A stretch of 64,000 bases of DNA from Variovorax paradoxus (GCF_018614915.1 NZ_JAGGNU010000056.1:1-64000); one strand, 5' to 3'. Positions 16,455 to 25,805 are shown, counted from the stretch's first letter. The notes: generated by a model from the sequence alone, not told the origin. Translations and numbers: made by a program.

Positions 16455-16708
16455 AGTTCTTTGTCCGCACCGACACCGATAAGCCGCGCTACTTCGGCAC
16501 TCAGGGAGACGCCCACGAAGACGGCCGCAAGGAAGAGGAGGTCTGGCGCTCGTCCGTCCGCATCAAGGAAGTGGACCTGAAGGCCGACAAGGACGGCGTC
16601 CTGCGCCTGCTGCAGGAGGGCCCGGCGGGTGCCGACGACCTGCTCGGCGGCCGCGGCCGCACCTGGACCGTGACCGCTCGCGGAGGCCTCAAGGAGTTGG
16701 AAGAGTGA
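16451..16708 (+). CDS. Small hypothetical phage protein
   Basis: An 85-aa charged protein between two ATGA/GTGA overlaps, with no recognised motif. The start is fixed by the 4-nt overlap with the previous gene. Confidence 0.6.
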   Translation: MKFFVRTDTDKPRYFGTQGDAHEDGRKEEEVWRSSVRIKEVDLKADKDGVLRLLQEGPAGADDLLGGRGRTWTVTARGGLKELEE

Positions 16709-17013
16709 ATTGCCCCATTTGCGGGAGTGATTCTCGGGTTCTGCAGACGCGCGATGGTGTACACCTCTCCAAGCTCCGGCGAAGAGAGTGCGTCGCTCGA
16801 GGCCACCGCTTCAACACGAACGAGGTCCACGAGACCTGGTTCCGGCACTGTCAAGCTCGGATGGCGCGCGCAGCGGAAGCCATGCGACGCCGCGTTGAAA
16901 GATGGGTTGTGCGAGACCGCATCGCCAACGACCCCCGCCCCAGTGCCGTCATAGCCGCAGAAATCGGTTATCACCGGGACTCTGTCAGGAACATCCAAAG
17001 GAATCACATCTGA
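16705..17013 (+). CDS. NrdR-type zinc ribbon protein with C-terminal helix-turn-helix
   Basis: A 102-aa protein, GTG start in a GTGA overlap. The N-terminus has CPIC (C3, C6) and RRRECVARGHRF (C29, H34), the layout of the zinc ribbon of NrdR, with His replacing the last Cys. The ATP-cone domain of NrdR is missing. Instead the C-terminus (NDPRPSAVIAAEIGYHRDSVRNIQ) looks like a helix-turn-helix. This suggests a phage transcription regulator that borrowed the NrdR DNA-binding ribbon. Confidence 0.7.
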   Translation: MNCPICGSDSRVLQTRDGVHLSKLRRRECVARGHRFNTNEVHETWFRHCQARMARAAEAMRRRVERWVVRDRIANDPRPSAVIAAEIGYHRDSVRNIQRNHI

Positions 17014-17023
17014 GGGGAGCCAT

Positions 17024-17347
17024 ATGCCCAACACAACGAACGATGACGCCCGCGAGCTTATCGGGCACGCCCTGAGCGAAGTGCTGACCGGGGACCCGCG
17101 CGAAGCGATTGACTGGCTCGATTCGCGCGAGATCGACAGGCTTGCCTGCGCCGCCGTCGAGTCCATTGCGCACGAGCTCGAAGACGCGCGCATGTTCCGC
17201 CACATTGCTGCGAATGCAACCATCAAGTGGGACGAACACTACCAAAACGCAACCGTCTGCTTTCCCGTCAAAGCCGACTTCTTCGACACGGTCGAGGACG
17301 CGGTTCGCAAGGCCCTGGGTGAGACGCCCGAAGGAGATGAACCTTGA
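17024..17347 (+). CDS. Hypothetical acidic phage protein
   Basis: A 107-aa acidic, mostly helical protein with GGGAG upstream of the ATG. Its end overlaps the next start by 4 nt. No known family. Confidence 0.65.
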   Translation: MPNTTNDDARELIGHALSEVLTGDPREAIDWLDSREIDRLACAAVESIAHELEDARMFRHIAANATIKWDEHYQNATVCFPVKADFFDTVEDAVRKALGETPEGDEP

Positions 17348-17601
17348 ACATTCAAGACAACACATCGCACGAGCGCAAGATCTCGTGCACGGTCGGTGAG
17401 AAGGCGATGCTGCGCCTGGTGGTCGAGAAGGTTGCCAGAGAGGCCGGCTTCGACATCAACGCTGAGAAGGGCGCGCACGTCCGCGCCTACATCAGCGAGA
17501 GCGGACGCGGCGGCACCGGCAGCATCGAGCGCAACGTCCGCGTCGAGCTGACCCAAGACCTCCTGCCCGACGCAGGGCCGTCCACCATCCAACTCAACTG
17601 A
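17344..17601 (+). CDS. Hypothetical phage protein with a TTG start
   Basis: An 85-aa protein. TTG at 17344 overlaps the previous stop (TTGA) with GAAGGAG upstream. A helical first half is followed by beta-like strands (HVRAYISESG, RNVRVELTQDLL). Its stop overlaps the next ATG by 1 nt. Function unknown. Confidence 0.6.
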   Translation: MNIQDNTSHERKISCTVGEKAMLRLVVEKVAREAGFDINAEKGAHVRAYISESGRGGTGSIERNVRVELTQDLLPDAGPSTIQLN

Positions 17602-17924
17602 TGGGCAGCGAAGACCGGCGCCTGCGCCGCGAGTTCGACGTGCACGTCGACACCATCATGGACTACAGCTCGAAGAAAGCAGCGTTCGCTGCCGATCCGG
17701 ACTGGAAGAGCAAGGCCTATGGCCGCTGGCGCGCCGAGCGCGAAGAGCGCTTCGCCGCGGCCGAGCCGCCGGCGCCCGAGCCGATCAGCGGCTTCGCACT
17801 CGAGTGCGAGATGCGCTCGATCATCGAGTTCTGCGAGGGCTTCCTCGAAGGCTTCGAGGACGACGACAACCAGGTGGGCGTCGTCGAGATGCTCCAGCGC
17901 ATCCGCGCACTGCCGCCGGCCTGA
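17601..17924 (+). CDS. Hypothetical acidic phage protein
   Basis: A 107-aa protein, helical and acidic in the second half (SIIEFCEGFLEGFEDDDNQ). It is the last gene before a 214-nt gap that contains a copy of the 13-nt motif. Function unknown. Confidence 0.65.
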   Translation: MGSEDRRLRREFDVHVDTIMDYSSKKAAFAADPDWKSKAYGRWRAEREERFAAAEPPAPEPISGFALECEMRSIIEFCEGFLEGFEDDDNQVGVVEMLQRIRALPPA

Positions 17925-17931
17925 GCCGGCA

Positions 17932-17944
17932 CCCCGACAACGAC
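17932..17944 (+). repeat. Dispersed 13-nt motif, copy 8
   Basis: Exact copy in the intergenic gap, 8 nt after the stop at 17924 and about 190 nt before the next start. It is one of two clearly intergenic copies. Confidence 0.85.
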
Positions 17945-18138
17945 AACCCCGCCGGGCGCGCTAAGGACGCGCCGGCTCAACCCTGCTTGACTGAGAGACA
18001 AAGATCTCTACTGCGCGGACCTCTTGCGCAATCGGCGACCGCGGCCGAGACAAGAAGAGGTGGATGCCTTGAGCTGACACAGAGCAGCGCAGCGCGATTT
18101 TGCGCTAGGGAGCACCCCACACATTCAGCGGACCAATT

Positions 18139-18441
18139 TTGAACAACGCCAACGCACTCATCCGTGCTGAATTTCGTCAAGGCACCTGGACCATTGCGAA
18201 CCCAGGCTCGAACCCTATCAGCGTCGACCAGCTCCTCATGGACGTCGAAAGCTCGGGTGACGGATTCGCCGTCGGTACGGTACTCGCCGTCCACGGTCTC
18301 TCGCAAGAAATCGCCGCCGACCTCTCGCCGCGCATGCTGCGCGCCCTGGGTGTCGGCTTCCCCATCCGTATCGCCAACACGCCCCGCGGCTGCACCCGTG
18401 TGCGCTGCGTCGCCGGCAAGAGCCGCCCTGTGCGCGCCTGA
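18139..18441 (+). CDS. Hypothetical phage protein with a TTG start
   Basis: A 100-aa protein. Its codon use fits its neighbours. The TTG start has no good ribosome site, so a later in-frame start is possible. It contains beta-like strands and ends basic. It precedes the ligase gene by 16 nt. Function unknown. Confidence 0.5.
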   Translation: MNNANALIRAEFRQGTWTIANPGSNPISVDQLLMDVESSGDGFAVGTVLAVHGLSQEIAADLSPRMLRALGVGFPIRIANTPRGCTRVRCVAGKSRPVRA

Positions 18442-18457
18442 GGAGGACACCAGAACA

Positions 18458-19693
18458 ATGTTCGATTCCGACAACACCTACGCTTTCCTGCAACGCCTCG
18501 GCGCGACGAAGAGCAAGAACGAAAAGCTCGCGATCCTCAAGGACGCCAGCGAGCTCGATCGCGACCTGATGCACCGCGCGATGAATCCGTTCATCACGTA
18601 CGGCGTGGCAAAGGTCGACGTCCCTGCACCGGGCGTGAACGCCCTAGCCTACGGACACATCGCGATGCTCGAGCGACTTGCCTCGCGCCAGCTGTCGGGC
18701 AACGCCGCCAAGCTGGCCATCGCGAACGCCATGGGCTCACTGACGGCCGCCAGCCAGGAGGTGCTCAAGCGCATCCTCACGAAGGACCTGAAGTGCGGCA
18801 CCGGCACGACGCTGATCAACGAGATCTGGCCTGGCCTGATCCCGAAGTTTGCCGTGCAGCTGAGCGAGGTCTACGACCCGAAGCGCGTGACGCAGTGGCC
18901 GGTCGGCTTCCAGCGCAAGCTCGACGGCATGCGCGCCATCGCGGTCATCAACCCCGACAAGGGCGAGGTCAACATGGTGAGCCGCGAGGGGCGCCCGCTG
19001 CCGGCGCTTGACCCCATCGCGGCCGAGCTGAAGAAGCTCATGAACATCTTCGTGAACTGGGCCGACCGGCCGATCTGCCTGGACGGCGAGGCCACCAGCG
19101 GCTCGTTCAACGACACCGTCAGCCAGGTGCGTCGAAAGTCGAAGACGGCTGACGACGCCGTGTTCAACATCTTCGACGTGTTCGGTCCGGACGGCTCGAA
19201 GCTGCCACTCGAGCATCGCATCACGTTGGTCGAGTCCATCGTGTCCGCCTACAGCAGTCCGATGATCGGCCGCGTGCCGATGAAGCTCTGCTACTCCGAC
19301 GACGAGGTGCAGGCAGCCGTCAATGCGGAGTGGGACGCCGGCGAAGAAGGCGGCATGGTCAAGCGCCTCGACGCGCCCTACGAGCTCAAGCGCGGCTACA
19401 ACTGGATGAAGGTCAAGGGCTACGACTCGGCCGAGTTCGAAGTGCTTGACGTGTTCGAGGGCACCGGCAAATACGAGGGAACGGCCGGCGGATACATCGT
19501 CAGGCTCGAGAACGGCGAGACCTGCCGCGTCGCCGGCATCACCGAAAAGGACCGCGCCTGGCTGTGGGCCAACCGCGAAGAGGTGAAGGGCCACTGGCTG
19601 GAGGTCGGATTCCACGAGCGAACCCCCTCGGGCTCGCTCCGCCATCCCCGCGCTGTGAAGTTGCGGGGCCCCATCACCGAAGACAAGGAATAA
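18458..19693 (+). CDS. ATP-dependent DNA ligase
   Basis: A 411-aa ligase that seals nicks during phage replication. The adenylation motif KLDG (nucleotidyl Lys about 154, followed by MR) is in FQRKLDGMRAIAV. Later motifs include DGEATSGSF, EGGMVKR and YNWMKVK (motif V), followed by an OB-fold-like end with GSLRHPR. ATG at 18458 has GAGGAGG upstream; the frame stays open further left but that part has no protein character. It is the first gene of the replication block. Confidence 0.93.
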   Translation: MFDSDNTYAFLQRLGATKSKNEKLAILKDASELDRDLMHRAMNPFITYGVAKVDVPAPGVNALAYGHIAMLERLASRQLSGNAAKLAIANAMGSLTAASQEVLKRILTKDLKCGTGTTLINEIWPGLIPKFAVQLSEVYDPKRVTQWPVGFQRKLDGMRAIAVINPDKGEVNMVSREGRPLPALDPIAAELKKLMNIFVNWADRPICLDGEATSGSFNDTVSQVRRKSKTADDAVFNIFDVFGPDGSKLPLEHRITLVESIVSAYSSPMIGRVPMKLCYSDDEVQAAVNAEWDAGEEGGMVKRLDAPYELKRGYNWMKVKGYDSAEFEVLDVFEGTGKYEGTAGGYIVRLENGETCRVAGITEKDRAWLWANREEVKGHWLEVGFHERTPSGSLRHPRAVKLRGPITEDKE

Positions 19694-19728
19694 TCCTGCA
19701 CACAACCACTGCAACGCCCCAACCCACC

Positions 19729-20196
19729 ATGCGCTACTCGCCCCGTCCCATTGAAGACTATGGGCGGGTCATCCGCGGCAAGTTCATCGGCCCGCGCACG
19801 TCGCTCCTGATCAAGGAGGACGCCGAGCGTTGGAACCTCGCGTTCCTCTCGTTCGACTATGACGCGCGCCCGGTGCCTCAGAACCCGCAGTTCACGTCTC
19901 TTGTCGTGAAGACTGTGGCCACGCGGCTGGACACCGGCGCAATCGACTACAACGCGCGCGGCCCCCTGATCGTCCGAAGCCTGCTCAAGCTGCCTGCACC
20001 TCAGTTCGTGAAGGTGATCGAGTTCCACTCGATCCTGACGCAGCTGCCGCTGTACCGGGCGCTTGGCAACAGCTGGCTGACGACCATCAAGGAACGCAGC
20101 TACCTGTGCGCCACGGCCGGGAGCGACGTCGAAGACGACGTCGAATCCCTCGCGATGGCCCAGCAGGTGCTCGCCGCGATCATCGCCAAACCCTAG
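19729..20196 (+). CDS. Hypothetical phage protein
   Basis: A 155-aa protein. I take ATG at 19729 because the open frame to its left overlaps the ligase gene and is Arg/Pro-rich noise. It is mixed alpha/beta with an acidic patch near the end (GSDVEDDVES). It lies between ligase and helicase genes, so a role in replication is plausible. No motif seen. Confidence 0.6.
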   Translation: MRYSPRPIEDYGRVIRGKFIGPRTSLLIKEDAERWNLAFLSFDYDARPVPQNPQFTSLVVKTVATRLDTGAIDYNARGPLIVRSLLKLPAPQFVKVIEFHSILTQLPLYRALGNSWLTTIKERSYLCATAGSDVEDDVESLAMAQQVLAAIIAKP

Positions 20197-20306
20197 CGGT
20201 GACCGCGGTCGCCAACCCCTTCGAGGCGCTGACCAGGCTCCTCGAAGCGGCCATCCATGGCCAGGAGATTCCTGGCCCGTCTCCACCTGCTCTCAAAGAA
20301 AACACC

Positions 20307-21833
20307 ATGACGCCATACGAAGCGGTCAGGGAGCGATTCAACTTCCCTTTCGAACTCCGCCCCTATCAAATCGAGGAGGTCAACCGACTCTCAGAAGGAA
20401 ACATCGGAATCTTCCACTACACCGGCTCGGCCGGTGACCAGGGTGATGGCCTGAACACGGGCCACTACGACGAGCCGGGCACCGGCAAGACGGCGATCTC
20501 CACCCACCAGATGCTCTACCAGTTCGAGTATCACGGTGTCGTGCACTACATCGTGCTGATGCCGCCGATTCTGATCCCGCAGTGGGCGCGCTGGCTGCGC
20601 AGCATCACCTACAAGGCGACGGCCAAACGCCTGACCGTCACCGAGTGGGTGGGCACGCCGGCGCAACGCAAGAAGCTCGACACGACCAGCCAGTTCTTCC
20701 TGATGTCCTACCAGATGTTCAAGAACGACTGGGAGCGGCTGTGGGAGATCTGCGAGGGCAAGCTCGTGGGCGTGAACGGTGACGAGGGCCACGCGGTCAA
20801 AAACGTGGAGTCGGCCAACCACAAGGCCTTCCATCAGTTCGTGGGCACGGAGCGGCCGCGCATGGTGCTGACCGGCACACCACTGACGAAACCCGGCGAC
20901 GCCTTCGGGCTGTGCCGGCTTGTCGCGCCGGGCCGGTATAAAAACCAGCGGCACTTCGATCGCATTCACGTCGCCGAGCGGGACGACTACGACAAGGTAA
21001 CCGAGTGGGCCAACCTCGACGTCCTGGCGGAGAGCATGCGGATCAACTCGAGTCGGATCCTCCGGCGCGAGGTGCAAAGCCAGCTCCCTCCCGTGCAGTT
21101 CACGCCGAGGGTCTACGACCTTGATCCGGCGCATCGCAGGCTCTATGAGAGGCTGTCGGTCGAGAAGCTGCTGGAGTACGACGACGGGCGCGAGATCAAC
21201 GCGCTCAACGAGTCGGCCCTGTACGCGCAGCTGCAGCAGATGGTGATCAACTGGGCCTACTTCGAGGACGACCCGGGCAAGCGACCCGCGATCCTGGACG
21301 TCATCGACCAGGTCATGGACGAGATCGGCGAGGGCAAGAAGTTGGCGATCGCGGCGCACTTCGTGCGTTCGAACCAGACGCTGCTCGGTGCGCTGCAGCA
21401 ATACGGCGCAGTTGCCGTCTACGGTGAGGTCTCAGCCAAGCAGAAGCAGGCTGCGATCTCACGATTCATCGACGACCCGGCGTGCCGGATCATTCAGTTG
21501 CAGCCCTCCTCCGCCGGCTTTGGTGTGGACGGGCTGCAGCATGTGTGCTCCGATATGCTTATCGTCGAGGCGCCGACAACGGCGCCCCCGTTCTGGCAGG
21601 TGGTCGCGCGGCTTGACCGCGACGGCCAGAAAGAACCCGTCAACTGCCGGATTGCAATTGCGAACAAAACCGTCCAGGTGCGGATGTTCAAGAACCTGCT
21701 GGCCAACGATTCGCAGATCAACTCTGTGCAGCGTGGGTTCCAGGACTTGAAGGACGCCGTGCTGGGCGACGAAGAGGACGACGCCCCGCTGCAGATCCAG
21801 TACGCCAGGCCGGAAACGGCTGAAGCGGCCTGA
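20307..21833 (+). CDS. SNF2-like DEAD/DEAH helicase
   Basis: A 508-aa superfamily 2 helicase or translocase. It opens with a Q-like motif (FELRPYQIEEV), Walker A GTGKT (Lys about 61), motif II DEGH (159-162), motif III LTGTPLTKPGDAFGL, and a C-terminal half with SSAGFGVDGLQ and QVVARLDRDGQ (motif VI, the SNF2 form). A Gly/Asp-rich stretch precedes Walker A. GTG at 20199, 2 nt after the previous stop, would add 36 plausible residues in the same frame, so the start is uncertain. It could remodel DNA at the phage fork. Confidence 0.85.
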   Translation: MTPYEAVRERFNFPFELRPYQIEEVNRLSEGNIGIFHYTGSAGDQGDGLNTGHYDEPGTGKTAISTHQMLYQFEYHGVVHYIVLMPPILIPQWARWLRSITYKATAKRLTVTEWVGTPAQRKKLDTTSQFFLMSYQMFKNDWERLWEICEGKLVGVNGDEGHAVKNVESANHKAFHQFVGTERPRMVLTGTPLTKPGDAFGLCRLVAPGRYKNQRHFDRIHVAERDDYDKVTEWANLDVLAESMRINSSRILRREVQSQLPPVQFTPRVYDLDPAHRRLYERLSVEKLLEYDDGREINALNESALYAQLQQMVINWAYFEDDPGKRPAILDVIDQVMDEIGEGKKLAIAAHFVRSNQTLLGALQQYGAVAVYGEVSAKQKQAAISRFIDDPACRIIQLQPSSAGFGVDGLQHVCSDMLIVEAPTTAPPFWQVVARLDRDGQKEPVNCRIAIANKTVQVRMFKNLLANDSQINSVQRGFQDLKDAVLGDEEDDAPLQIQYARPETAEAA

Positions 21834-22011
21834 CGCGCGGGGTTCGTCCATCAGGGTCTAGCGAGTGGGATTTGCGGAGTCAGTAATTGGCCCCTAGAAT
21901 CCGCAGCCTTCGGTGCACAGACACCGAGCGACCTCGCGCAACAAATGAGCGCGGAGAGGCCCAAGGCCCTCCGCCGCTCAGCCCGATAAAAAGAAAAACA
22001 AGTGGGCGTCA
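21834..22011 (+). other. Intergenic gap before the primase/helicase gene
   Basis: 178 nt without a gene, one of the larger gaps in the block. No clear promoter or T-run hairpin was found. It may hold a weak internal promoter. Confidence 0.3.
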
Positions 22012-24885
22012 ATGAGTTTTCTCTGGTATCAGAAAACAGGCGGTGAAGACGCCTGGGTGGAAGGCCTTGCCGAACACCGACAAAAGATCATCGCCGAGCT
22101 CCACCCCGCTTTCGTGACGGTGCTCGACGCACACTCTGCCCCCGACGCAACGTGGGGCAGAGAGGAATATTCGAAGATGAAGTACAGCGGCCCGCTGTAT
22201 TTCGACTGGGATGCCGAGGACGTCAAGGAGACGATCCCCCAGTTCCAACTGTTCCTGGCCAAGTTCCAGGACGAACAGGGCGTGGACCTCAAGCAGCTGC
22301 GCCTGTACGCCACCGGCGGCCGCGGCTTCCACTGCGAGGTCCCCGAGGACGTGTTCATGCCCAAGGTGCCGCGCACCGGGGTGCAGAGCCTGCCCTACAT
22401 CTACAAGGAGATGGCGCTCGAGCTGGTCGTCGACACGCTCGACTTGCGCGTCTACACCGGTCGGAAGGGCCGCATGTGGCGTACGCCGAACATCGTCCGC
22501 AGCAACGGCCTGTACAAGGTGCCGATCACGCTGGAAGAGGCGTTGAAGATGACGCCGGAGATGTACGCCGAGATCTGCAGCACACCGCGCGCGGAGCCGG
22601 AGCGTGCCGCCCCGACAACGGCGATGGGCCTGACGGCCCTGTTCGTGAAGAGCCAGCACAAGATCAACGAAGCGGTCAAGCGCCAGGCCAAGGCCGGCGC
22701 GGACACCGCGCTCCTGGCCAAGTTCAAGGGCGAGTTCCCGGCCACGATGCAGCGCCTGATGACGGGCGAAGGCATCATGCCCGGCACCGGCTTCCAGAAG
22801 ATCTCGATGCAGCTTGCGATCGCGGCCAACGCGCTGGGCAAGACGGCAGACGAGCTGGTCGAGGCGGCCGAGGGCCTGTGCAAGAACCACGCGAGCGACT
22901 CGAGCCGCTACAACAGCCCGCGCAAGCGCAAGGAAGAGCTGCGCCGGATGTGGGACTACACGCACGACAACCCGTGCTACTCGTTCTCCGCCGGCGGCAT
23001 CCGCTCTCTGCTCGAGCCGGGCGCGCCGTCCGGTGACCTGGACGTCGTCGACCGCTCGCTCGAGGGCCACGTCCCGATGGACGACGAGGAGACGCTGACC
23101 GAGGAGCAGCAGGCCGAGATCGAGCTTGCCAACCGCGGCCAGATGGCCAACGTGATGATTCACCGCCAGGGCATCTTCCTGCGCGGCAGCGAGGGCCTGA
23201 AGCCCTTGAGCCACATCGCGCTGACGAAGCCAACCCGCCTGCTGTCGGCTGACGACCGCATGCACATCGGATTCGAGTGCGACGTGCTCGCCGGCGGGGT
23301 CAAGCATTCGACCTCGTACATCTCGCTGGAGACCTTCAAGTCCCGCGCAAAGATGCACGAGACGTTTTCCGCCTATGGGGGCACCTTCATGGGCAACGAC
23401 ATTCAAGCAGGAGCAATCTTGACCGCACTCGACAGTGCCGCGAAGAAGGCCAATCGCGAGGTCTTCGTGGTGCACCGCGAGGGCCTGGACCTCGTTCAGA
23501 ACCCCAACGTCACCGACCGCATTCAGCGCGACGTGATCTGGGCATCGCCGGACGGCGTCCTTTCCCACAACCCGGAAGTGAACTACCGCTTTCGCGCGCG
23601 GCTCTCCAACGAGCCGGTGTACCGCAGCGATGTGCCTGCATGCCAGCCGATCGAGGACACGCCGGACACGCGCGCCTGGCTGCACCACCTCTTCCAGATC
23701 AACGAGCCGCTGGTCGTCGCACAGATGGTCGGCTGGTTCGTCTCAACCCTGCACAAGCAGTTCTACCAGGAGGCCACCAATCAGTTTCCATTGCTCCACC
23801 CCAACGGAAGTGCAGGCTCGGGCAAGACGCAGACGACGGCGCTCTTCGCGCGGCTCTGGCACAACGCCACCAAGCCTCTGCAGTACGGCTGCGGCGCGTC
23901 GCTGACGCCCTTCATGCTCAAGTCGGCCTGCCAGGGCAGCGCATCCGTGCCGCTGATCCTGGACGAGTACAAGCCGAGCGAGCTGGGCCCGGTCCGCACC
24001 GACCTGCTGCTGCAGACGTTCCGCCTCTCCTACAACCAGGCGCGCGGCGCGACGGGCGGAATCTCGCGAGGTGGCGCTGCGAGCAGCTTCCGCGACGTCA
24101 CCAACTTCGACTACAGCGCGCCGATCGTCTTCATGGCGGAGTCGCAGGAGACGCAGACGGCGATCGTGCAGCGCTCGCTGCCGGTCAGCTTCACCCAACG
24201 CGGAAAGGACTCCCACTCCGAACACTTCTACGCGGCGCAGGCTGGCGTCGACAACCTCCCCCGGCTTGGCGCCGCGCTGCTGCGTGCGGGCATGGTGGAG
24301 ACGGTGGATACCCGCAAGGAGGCGCTCGCGCCGCTGGTCAAGGACCTGCGCGCATCGCTTGACCACTACGTGCACGACCGCCAGGTCTACAACCTGGCCG
24401 TCGTTCTCGCCGGCCTGAACTTCCTCGACGACGTGCTGCAGATCATCTTCGGTGACGAGATGCGTGCTGACATTGACCGCCTGCGCCAGGCGGTCTACAC
24501 CAACAAGCAGGAGATCGCAGTACAGGCGGTCAACGAAGCTGCCAAGGCGTTGAACGACATGTCGCTCATCAGCCGCACCGAGGCCCCCGACAGCGAGTTT
24601 GTGCTGCGCCAGGGGCACGAATACATCATCGGCGAGGGTTACATCGAGATCTTGATGCGCGAAGCGTTCGTCAAGTATTTCGCATGGAACAAGCGAAAGG
24701 GGTTCCCTTCCCTCTTCGCAAGCGCCGATGCATTCATCGTGGCGATGTCGAAGTTCGACGCCACGATCGACAAATTTTGCATCCACTCTCCGCTCCGGAC
24801 GGGTGGGCAATCCAGGGTCTACCGATTCAGCCTTGAACGGCTGGCGGCAGAAGGCGTCGAGATGTTCCGCACTGGGCGGGATTGA
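22012..24885 (+). CDS. PrimPol-type primase fused to a P-loop helicase
   Basis: A 957-aa replication protein. The N-terminal third has archaeo-eukaryotic primase motifs: YFDWD (catalytic D65, D67), then TGGRGFH (101-107), then the Arg/Ser-rich RTPNIVRSNGLYKVP. A helical linker follows to about 300. The C-terminal half has Walker A GSAGSGKT (Lys about 605) and LILDEYKPSE as a Walker-B-like site, then AESQETQTAIVQRS near a sensor position, resembling DUF927-like hexameric helicases. It should prime and unwind at the phage fork with the family A polymerase encoded downstream. Motif positions are seen; the activities follow from the families. Confidence 0.85.
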   Translation: MSFLWYQKTGGEDAWVEGLAEHRQKIIAELHPAFVTVLDAHSAPDATWGREEYSKMKYSGPLYFDWDAEDVKETIPQFQLFLAKFQDEQGVDLKQLRLYATGGRGFHCEVPEDVFMPKVPRTGVQSLPYIYKEMALELVVDTLDLRVYTGRKGRMWRTPNIVRSNGLYKVPITLEEALKMTPEMYAEICSTPRAEPERAAPTTAMGLTALFVKSQHKINEAVKRQAKAGADTALLAKFKGEFPATMQRLMTGEGIMPGTGFQKISMQLAIAANALGKTADELVEAAEGLCKNHASDSSRYNSPRKRKEELRRMWDYTHDNPCYSFSAGGIRSLLEPGAPSGDLDVVDRSLEGHVPMDDEETLTEEQQAEIELANRGQMANVMIHRQGIFLRGSEGLKPLSHIALTKPTRLLSADDRMHIGFECDVLAGGVKHSTSYISLETFKSRAKMHETFSAYGGTFMGNDIQAGAILTALDSAAKKANREVFVVHREGLDLVQNPNVTDRIQRDVIWASPDGVLSHNPEVNYRFRARLSNEPVYRSDVPACQPIEDTPDTRAWLHHLFQINEPLVVAQMVGWFVSTLHKQFYQEATNQFPLLHPNGSAGSGKTQTTALFARLWHNATKPLQYGCGASLTPFMLKSACQGSASVPLILDEYKPSELGPVRTDLLLQTFRLSYNQARGATGGISRGGAASSFRDVTNFDYSAPIVFMAESQETQTAIVQRSLPVSFTQRGKDSHSEHFYAAQAGVDNLPRLGAALLRAGMVETVDTRKEALAPLVKDLRASLDHYVHDRQVYNLAVVLAGLNFLDDVLQIIFGDEMRADIDRLRQAVYTNKQEIAVQAVNEAAKALNDMSLISRTEAPDSEFVLRQGHEYIIGEGYIEILMREAFVKYFAWNKRKGFPSLFASADAFIVAMSKFDATIDKFCIHSPLRTGGQSRVYRFSLERLAAEGVEMFRTGRD
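22610..22622 (+). repeat. Dispersed 13-nt motif, copy 9
   Basis: Exact copy inside the primase/helicase gene, read as Pro-Thr-Thr (not the Pro-Asp-Asn frame). Confidence 0.85.
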
Positions 24886-24923
24886 TCGACAGACAAGTGT
24901 GTAAATCGACTAGGACTAAAACC

Positions 24924-25790
24924 ATGGCACTCAAGAAGCCGACATTCGAAGCAGAACCCACCTCCAACGCAGCCGCCGCCGACACCGGCGCCGACACCGC
25001 AGTGCTGGAGCGCGAGACGCCTTCGAACGAAACCGCTGCGGCACCCGCCGCGGCTCCCGCAGCTGCAGCTCCCGCTGCAGCACCGACCGCTCCGGCGATC
25101 GTGAAGACCGTGAACACCGCCGTCGGCGCTGTGAACGACGCGGCCGCCAAGGCCAAGGCCTTCCAGAAGGAGTTCTCGGAGATGAAGGGCGCAAGCGACT
25201 TCAGCTTCGGCAACTACCGCGTCTTCAAGGGCAACAACGGCTCGATCGTCGAATCCAACGGTGACCAGGACGACCTGGGCCGCTGGGTCCAAATGCGGAT
25301 GATCTCCTGGGACGAGCACTTCGAGATCTCGCCCGGCGAGCAGTCGGCCTCCACCAAGGACTACGTCGCCTACTCGAAGGACGGCAAGGTCATCGACTCG
25401 GTCATCGGCGACGAGCAGAAGACCTGGGTCGGCAAGGCGGTCGCCGACTACGTCGCCTACCTGCAGGACGACAAGGATGGCGAGGGCTTCGCCTCCGCCA
25501 AGTGCCGTCGCTTCATCGACGTGGGTGGCGCGCTGCTGACCTGCGAGAACGGCGACGACGCGCCGCTCGGCACCGTGATCCAGATCACGCTGAGCGAGTC
25601 CTCGATCCCCAGCTTCACCCGCTACGAGCAGGAGCTGAAGGATCGCGCCCGTTGCGTAGCCATGGGCATTCCCGGCTTCACGCTGCCGGAAGATCCGTTC
25701 ACCGTCTACTTCATCCGCGAGCTTGCCTCCAAGGGCAACAACAAGTGGACGAAGCTGAAGCTGTCGGGCTCGCTGCCGGCGAAGATCTGA
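24924..25790 (+). CDS. Phage protein of unknown function, candidate ssDNA-binding protein
   Basis: A 288-aa protein; ATG at 24924 (Met-Ala-Leu-Lys-Lys) is preferred over the upstream in-frame ATG at 24882, which overlaps the helicase end. The N-terminal 55 residues are Ala/Pro/Thr-rich and probably disordered. The rest is beta-rich with basic and aromatic residues (SFGNYRVFKGNNG, WVQMRMISWDEHF). Its place between the primase/helicase and an exonuclease, followed by its own terminator, fits an abundant ssDNA-binding or replication accessory protein. That role is inferred from context only. Confidence 0.6.
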   Translation: MALKKPTFEAEPTSNAAAADTGADTAVLERETPSNETAAAPAAAPAAAAPAAAPTAPAIVKTVNTAVGAVNDAAAKAKAFQKEFSEMKGASDFSFGNYRVFKGNNGSIVESNGDQDDLGRWVQMRMISWDEHFEISPGEQSASTKDYVAYSKDGKVIDSVIGDEQKTWVGKAVADYVAYLQDDKDGEGFASAKCRRFIDVGGALLTCENGDDAPLGTVIQITLSESSIPSFTRYEQELKDRARCVAMGIPGFTLPEDPFTVYFIRELASKGNNKWTKLKLSGSLPAKI

Positions 25791-25805
25791 TCGAGCGATG
25801 CACAT

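Noticed and set aside
17987..18015. TTGACT as a -35 box for the gene at 18139
   Set aside because: No acceptable -10 box at 16-18 nt spacing.
18164..18457. N-terminal extension of the DNA ligase frame
   Set aside because: The extension is Ser/Pro/Arg noise overlapping another gene. A strong ribosome site marks ATG 18458.
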